DNA from: Bacteroidales bacterium
Lineage (GTDB): Bacteria; Bacteroidota; Bacteroidia; Bacteroidales; UBA932
NCBI GenBank assembly: GCA_023227835.1
Contig: JALOCI010000042.1
Location: forward strand, 1 to 24,307
DNA: 24,307 bases
Direction: 5' to 3'
The translations under genes and the position numbers were made by a program. Each line of letters starts with the position of its first letter. The first letter of the stretch is position 1. This document shows, one piece after another, positions 21,132 through 24,307 of this stretch. A model generated the notes under the pieces. It was not told the origin of the DNA, ran no database searches, and saw only the letters and a list, made by a program, of their open reading frames with translations.

Positions 21132-23537
21132 TTAGAATATAAACTCAAGGACTTCAGGGATGTTTTTTACAAACTTGAAAGTAAGTCCTTTAAGGTAAAT
21201 CTCTTTAATATCATTGATGTCTTTTCTGTTATCCTCAGATAAAATTATTGTCTCAATCCCGGCTCTTTTGGCTGCAAGAATCTTCTCCTTTATACCTCCG
21301 ACAGGAAGTACGCGACCACGAAGGGTTATCTCTCCGGTCATTGCTATACCGCTCTTAACCCTCTTTTTAAGGAAAGCTGAGGCCATTGCACTTATCATGG
21401 TAATTCCTGCAGAAGGGCCGTCTTTTGGTATAGCTCCCTCAGGGACGTGAATGTGTATGTCTTTTTCCGTAAAGTCTTTATTGTTAAGAGAAAGTAGTTG
21501 CGGGTTAGCTTTCAGATACTGGTATGCAATGATGGCTGACTCCTTCATGACATCTCCAAGATTACCCGTAGTTGTAAGTACACCTTTGCCCTTGCTCATT
21601 ACACACTCTATAAACAGAATTTCACCTCCGTTTTCCGTCCATGCAAGTCCTGTTACAACACCGGCTGCCTCATTTCCTTTCTGAGTGTCATGCTGGTATA
21701 TTGGAACACCGAGCATCTCTTTGACCTCTTTTGGACCCAGAAGAGGTTTGAATGGTGTTTCAAGTGCAATATTTTTGGCTGTAATCCTTGCCAGCTTGGC
21801 TATTTGCTTGTCCAACCCCCTTACACCTGACTCACGTGTGTATTCACCTATTATTGTGTCAATTCCGTCCTGATTAACCCTGAACTGATTTTTTGATAGA
21901 CCATGAGCCTCTGTCTGTCGTGGTATCAGGTAGCCTTTTGCAATGGCTCTCTTCTCTTCAGCAAGATATCCGCTCACATTAATCATCTCCATTCTGTCCC
22001 TCAATGCCGGGTGAATCGTAGATATATTATTGGCTGTTGTTATAAACAGGACCTTTGATAGGTCATAGTCTATATCAAGGTAATTATCGTGAAATGATAC
22101 ATTTTGTTCCGGATCAAGAACTTCAAGAAGAGCGGAGGCCGGATCTCCCCTGAAATCGCTGCTCACTTTGTCAATTTCGTCAAGAACCAGAAGCGGATTA
22201 GATGTCCCGGCCTTCTTTATTGAGTTTATTATTCGTCCCGGCATTGCACCAATATATGTTCTTCTGTGTCCGCGAATTTCCGCCTCGTCATGAAGACCTC
22301 CCAGAGAAATCCTTTCATAACTTCGCCCTAACGCTTTCGCTATTGATTTTCCCAATGAGGTTTTTCCAACTCCCGGAGGGCCGTACAGGCACAGAATCGG
22401 AGACTTCATGTCTCCCTTTAATTTTAGGACAGCCAGATGTTCGATTATTCTCTCTTTTACGGTTTCAAGTCCGAAGTGGTCATTGTCAAGTGTTTTCTGA
22501 GCGTGTTTCAGGTCAAGGTTGTCAGAGCTGAGCTCTCCCCATGGCAATTCAAGCAAGAACTTTACATAAGATAACTGAATGTTGAAATCCGGGGAACCGG
22601 TGTTTGTACGTTCAAGTTTCTGTAACTCTTTTTCAAATGTCTCAGCAACACTCTTTGACCATTTTTTCTTTGTTGCCTGCTGTCTTAAATCGTTAAATTC
22701 CTGGACATTGGTGTTTATTCCAAGCTCTTCCTGGATTGTCTTCAGTTGATTGTTAAGGTAGTACTCTCTCTGTTGCTGGTCTATTTCACTACGTACCTTC
22801 TGTTGAATGTCGTCTTTAATCTTTAGAATGTCAATTTGTTTATTTAACAATTCAAGCAGCTTTAATGCCCTTTGTTTCAATCTGCCTTCTCTTAGTAACG
22901 CAATTTTGTCAAGCGGGTTGTCAATTTCCATGCTTGATGCTATAAAGTTTACAAGAAAAGAGTGTCCTTCAATATTTTTTATTGCAAAAGCTGCCTCTTG
23001 CGGAAGGTGCGGAGATAATTTAATTATATGGAGTGCCGCATCTTTTACAGAACCTGCTATAGCATCCAGTTCTTTTAAATTTCTCTTGTTAATGTCGTCT
23101 TCGAGATACTTTACGGAAGCTATAAAATAGGGTTCAGTGGCAATAATGTCCTTTACCTTGAATCTTTTTATTCCTTGAAGTATTATCGTGATCCCACCGT
23201 CAGGCATTTCAACGATTTTGATAATCTTTGCCAGTGTCCCGATATCGTACAGATCGGATGGCGAAGGATCCTCTTGCTTTGCATCTTTCTGTGAAACAGC
23301 TCCTAAAATCCTCATTTTCCCATATACCTCTCTGACTAATTTTACGGATTTTTCCCGGCCTACCGTTATGGGAATGACAGTCTCAGGGAAAAGTACAGCA
23401 TTTCTGAGAGCGATGATAGGCAATGTGTCCGGTAGTTCTGAATCATCAATGTGTCTGATACCTTCGATATTCATTACCGGAATTATGTTTACATCTTCTG
23501 GGAGTGAGTGCTGCAGATATATATCGTCTAATTTCAT
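21132..23537 (-). CDS. lon: ATP-dependent protease Lon (LonA)
   Basis: Lon is a cytoplasmic hexameric AAA+ serine protease that degrades misfolded and short-lived regulatory proteins. The 801 residues follow the LonA plan: N-terminal substrate-binding domain (about 38-235, 'LPIIALRNAVLFPETVIPIT'), a coiled-coil linker (240-340), AAA+ module (345-600) and C-terminal protease. Walker A GPPGVGKT is at 386-393, and Walker B ends in LLVLDEIDK. The sensor region has 'SGVRGLDKQ'. The catalytic dyad is S709 (PKDGPSAG) and K752 (second Lys in GGIKEK), 43 residues apart as in E. coli S679/K722. It is about 17 residues longer than the E. coli enzyme. It lies 92 bp downstream of an outer-membrane protein gene and 9 bp ahead of ung. 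I found no classic heat-shock element in the leader. Confidence 0.97.
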   Translation of the reverse strand: MKLDDIYLQHSLPEDVNIIPVMNIEGIRHIDDSELPDTLPIIALRNAVLFPETVIPITVGREKSVKLVREVYGKMRILGAVSQKDAKQEDPSPSDLYDIGTLAKIIKIVEMPDGGITIILQGIKRFKVKDIIATEPYFIASVKYLEDDINKRNLKELDAIAGSVKDAALHIIKLSPHLPQEAAFAIKNIEGHSFLVNFIASSMEIDNPLDKIALLREGRLKQRALKLLELLNKQIDILKIKDDIQQKVRSEIDQQQREYYLNNQLKTIQEELGINTNVQEFNDLRQQATKKKWSKSVAETFEKELQKLERTNTGSPDFNIQLSYVKFLLELPWGELSSDNLDLKHAQKTLDNDHFGLETVKERIIEHLAVLKLKGDMKSPILCLYGPPGVGKTSLGKSIAKALGRSYERISLGGLHDEAEIRGHRRTYIGAMPGRIINSIKKAGTSNPLLVLDEIDKVSSDFRGDPASALLEVLDPEQNVSFHDNYLDIDYDLSKVLFITTANNISTIHPALRDRMEMINVSGYLAEEKRAIAKGYLIPRQTEAHGLSKNQFRVNQDGIDTIIGEYTRESGVRGLDKQIAKLARITAKNIALETPFKPLLGPKEVKEMLGVPIYQHDTQKGNEAAGVVTGLAWTENGGEILFIECVMSKGKGVLTTTGNLGDVMKESAIIAYQYLKANPQLLSLNNKDFTEKDIHIHVPEGAIPKDGPSAGITMISAMASAFLKKRVKSGIAMTGEITLRGRVLPVGGIKEKILAAKRAGIETIILSEDNRKDINDIKEIYLKGLTFKFVKNIPEVLEFIF

Positions 23538-23629
23538 ACTTATACTTTATTATGTCAATTTGTCACGCTTATCCTGAATGTATCAGGTATTATTGCTTTA
23601 AATCATATATGGTCAATGATTATGCCAAA

Positions 23630-24307
23630 CTAAATCAACGGTCCTTTAAACGTAAAAAAGATTCCTCCTTTATTTAACATGTTGAAAGAGTATTCAATAG
23701 AGAGGTTGATGTCGTAGTATGTGACAAAATCAAGTCCGAAACCGGAGCTATATAGAAACTTATTAGACAGATTGTTGGATGCAACAGTCCGATACTTATT
23801 ATATGCATAACCACAGTCTATAAAAGCCTTGCCATACAAGGCGAAGTGTATTTTACTGAATTTTCTTAGAAAAGATAACCATTCAATATTCACGACTTTA
23901 GTTGGTATAATATTGTACTTAAGGGTCGGATTTAATACTGAATAGTGCTGTCCGTCTGCAACGTATAATTCCATACCTCTTAGATAAGCAAGCTCATATC
24001 CGATTGCTTTGTCGAGAGTGTAGGCATTCCTGTTTTTTGTTGAAATACCTGCTGATAGTATGGCAGAGATATTCCATCTGTCATCTATAGGGTGGCAGTA
24101 TTGCAGGGTTGTTGCAACCTGAGCATATCTGATATCATTGTCAAATGTTGTATACCCGTTAAATTCCCCGCTGATCAGATATCCCTCCAAGGGATATTGA
24201 TTATTGTCTCTTTGGTCTGAGGTGTATTTGTAATGAACAAAGAAACCTTTCCGTAGAGTATCTTGAGTTCCCCAATAGTCGGGATTCTCTGTGAGGATTT
24301 TTTTTGA
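23630..24307 (-). CDS. Omp85/BamA-like outer-membrane barrel protein, C-terminal part (cut at window end)
   Basis: The frame is open from the right edge to a stop at 23630, giving about 225 residues. A shorter frame starting at 24190 would rely on a TTG that is simply an internal Leu codon. The sequence alternates beta strands and turns through its whole length. It contains 'LRGMELYVADGQHYSVLNPT', which resembles the 'RGYE' strand and loop region of surface-antigen (Omp85) barrels. It ends 'MLNKGGIFFTFKGPLI', a typical final barrel strand. The missing N-terminal part would tell whether POTRA domains are present. In Bacteroidota many such proteins are annotated only as BamA/TamA-family, without known substrates. 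It lies 92 bp upstream of lon on the same strand. Confidence 0.66.
   Translation of the reverse strand, partial: SKKILTENPDYWGTQDTLRKGFFVHYKYTSDQRDNNQYPLEGYLISGEFNGYTTFDNDIRYAQVATTLQYCHPIDDRWNISAILSAGISTKNRNAYTLDKAIGYELAYLRGMELYVADGQHYSVLNPTLKYNIIPTKVVNIEWLSFLRKFSKIHFALYGKAFIDCGYAYNKYRTVASNNLSNKFLYSSGFGLDFVTYYDINLSIEYSFNMLNKGGIFFTFKGPLI

Noticed and set aside
22202..23577. Several plus-strand open frames opposite lon
   Set aside because: They mirror conserved Lon coding sequence, have no motif of their own and no promoter-like sequence before them.
23630..24190. A 186-residue gene starting at 24190
   Set aside because: The start would be a TTG (Leu) codon, and the same frame runs without a stop to the window edge with continuing barrel-like sequence.
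1..24307. Mobile elements, CRISPR arrays, phage genes, tRNA or rRNA
   Set aside because: I saw no transposase, integrase, regular repeat-spacer pattern, structural RNA or sharp base-composition shift in the window.

Overview
The window looks like chromosomal DNA of a member of the Bacteroidota, most likely order Bacteroidales. The evidence is a cytochrome bd operon led by a DUF4492 gene, a DUF362 gene paired with a fused NapH/NapG-type Fe-S protein, outer-membrane beta-barrel proteins of Bacteroidota type, A/T-rich start regions without clear Shine-Dalgarno sequences, and several matches to the Bacteroidota -7 promoter element TAnnTTTG. Genes are packed tightly: the longest gap is 129 bp (7283-7411), so no stretch over 300 bp lacks a gene. 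I see no tRNA, rRNA, CRISPR array, insertion sequence or phage gene.

Layout, left to right. (1) 1-2684, plus strand: the C-terminal part of a TetR-type regulator, ffh and folD, closed by a bidirectional hairpin at 2703-2734. (2) 2763-7282, minus strand: ABC ATPase, six-TM permease, YtrA-type GntR repressor, then an outer-membrane beta-barrel protein with TonB-receptor-like N-terminal domains. This looks like an envelope-stress or efflux locus under its own repressor. (3) 7412-9890, plus strand: a secreted M28-PDZ peptidase followed by an uncharacterised five-TM protein. (4) 9847-12820, minus strand: DUF4492-cydA-cydB. (5) 12888-15339, plus strand and divergent from the cyd operon: a Tat-exported DUF362 protein and a membrane polyferredoxin with about six [4Fe-4S] motifs. 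(6) 15336-16016, minus strand: trmD. (7) 16096-20455, plus strand: a protein with five DUF349 repeats, yidC and yggS, joined by 1-bp and 4-bp overlaps. (8) 20460-24307, minus strand: the C-terminal part of an Omp85/BamA-like barrel, lon and ung.

Two themes link the genes. One is membrane and protein biogenesis: Ffh delivers nascent chains, YidC inserts them, Lon degrades damaged protein, and several outer-membrane proteins are encoded nearby. The other is respiration: the bd quinol oxidase lies back to back with an Fe-S electron-transfer pair. The 67-bp gap between them holds a perfect 18-bp dyad placed to touch promoters on both strands.

Most genes are housekeeping. The parts that invite more attention are the divergent cyd/DUF362 region, the uncharacterised membrane protein overlapping cydB antisense, the DUF349 protein fused by overlap to yidC, and a near-identical 20-bp overlapping divergent promoter found in two separate intergenic regions.
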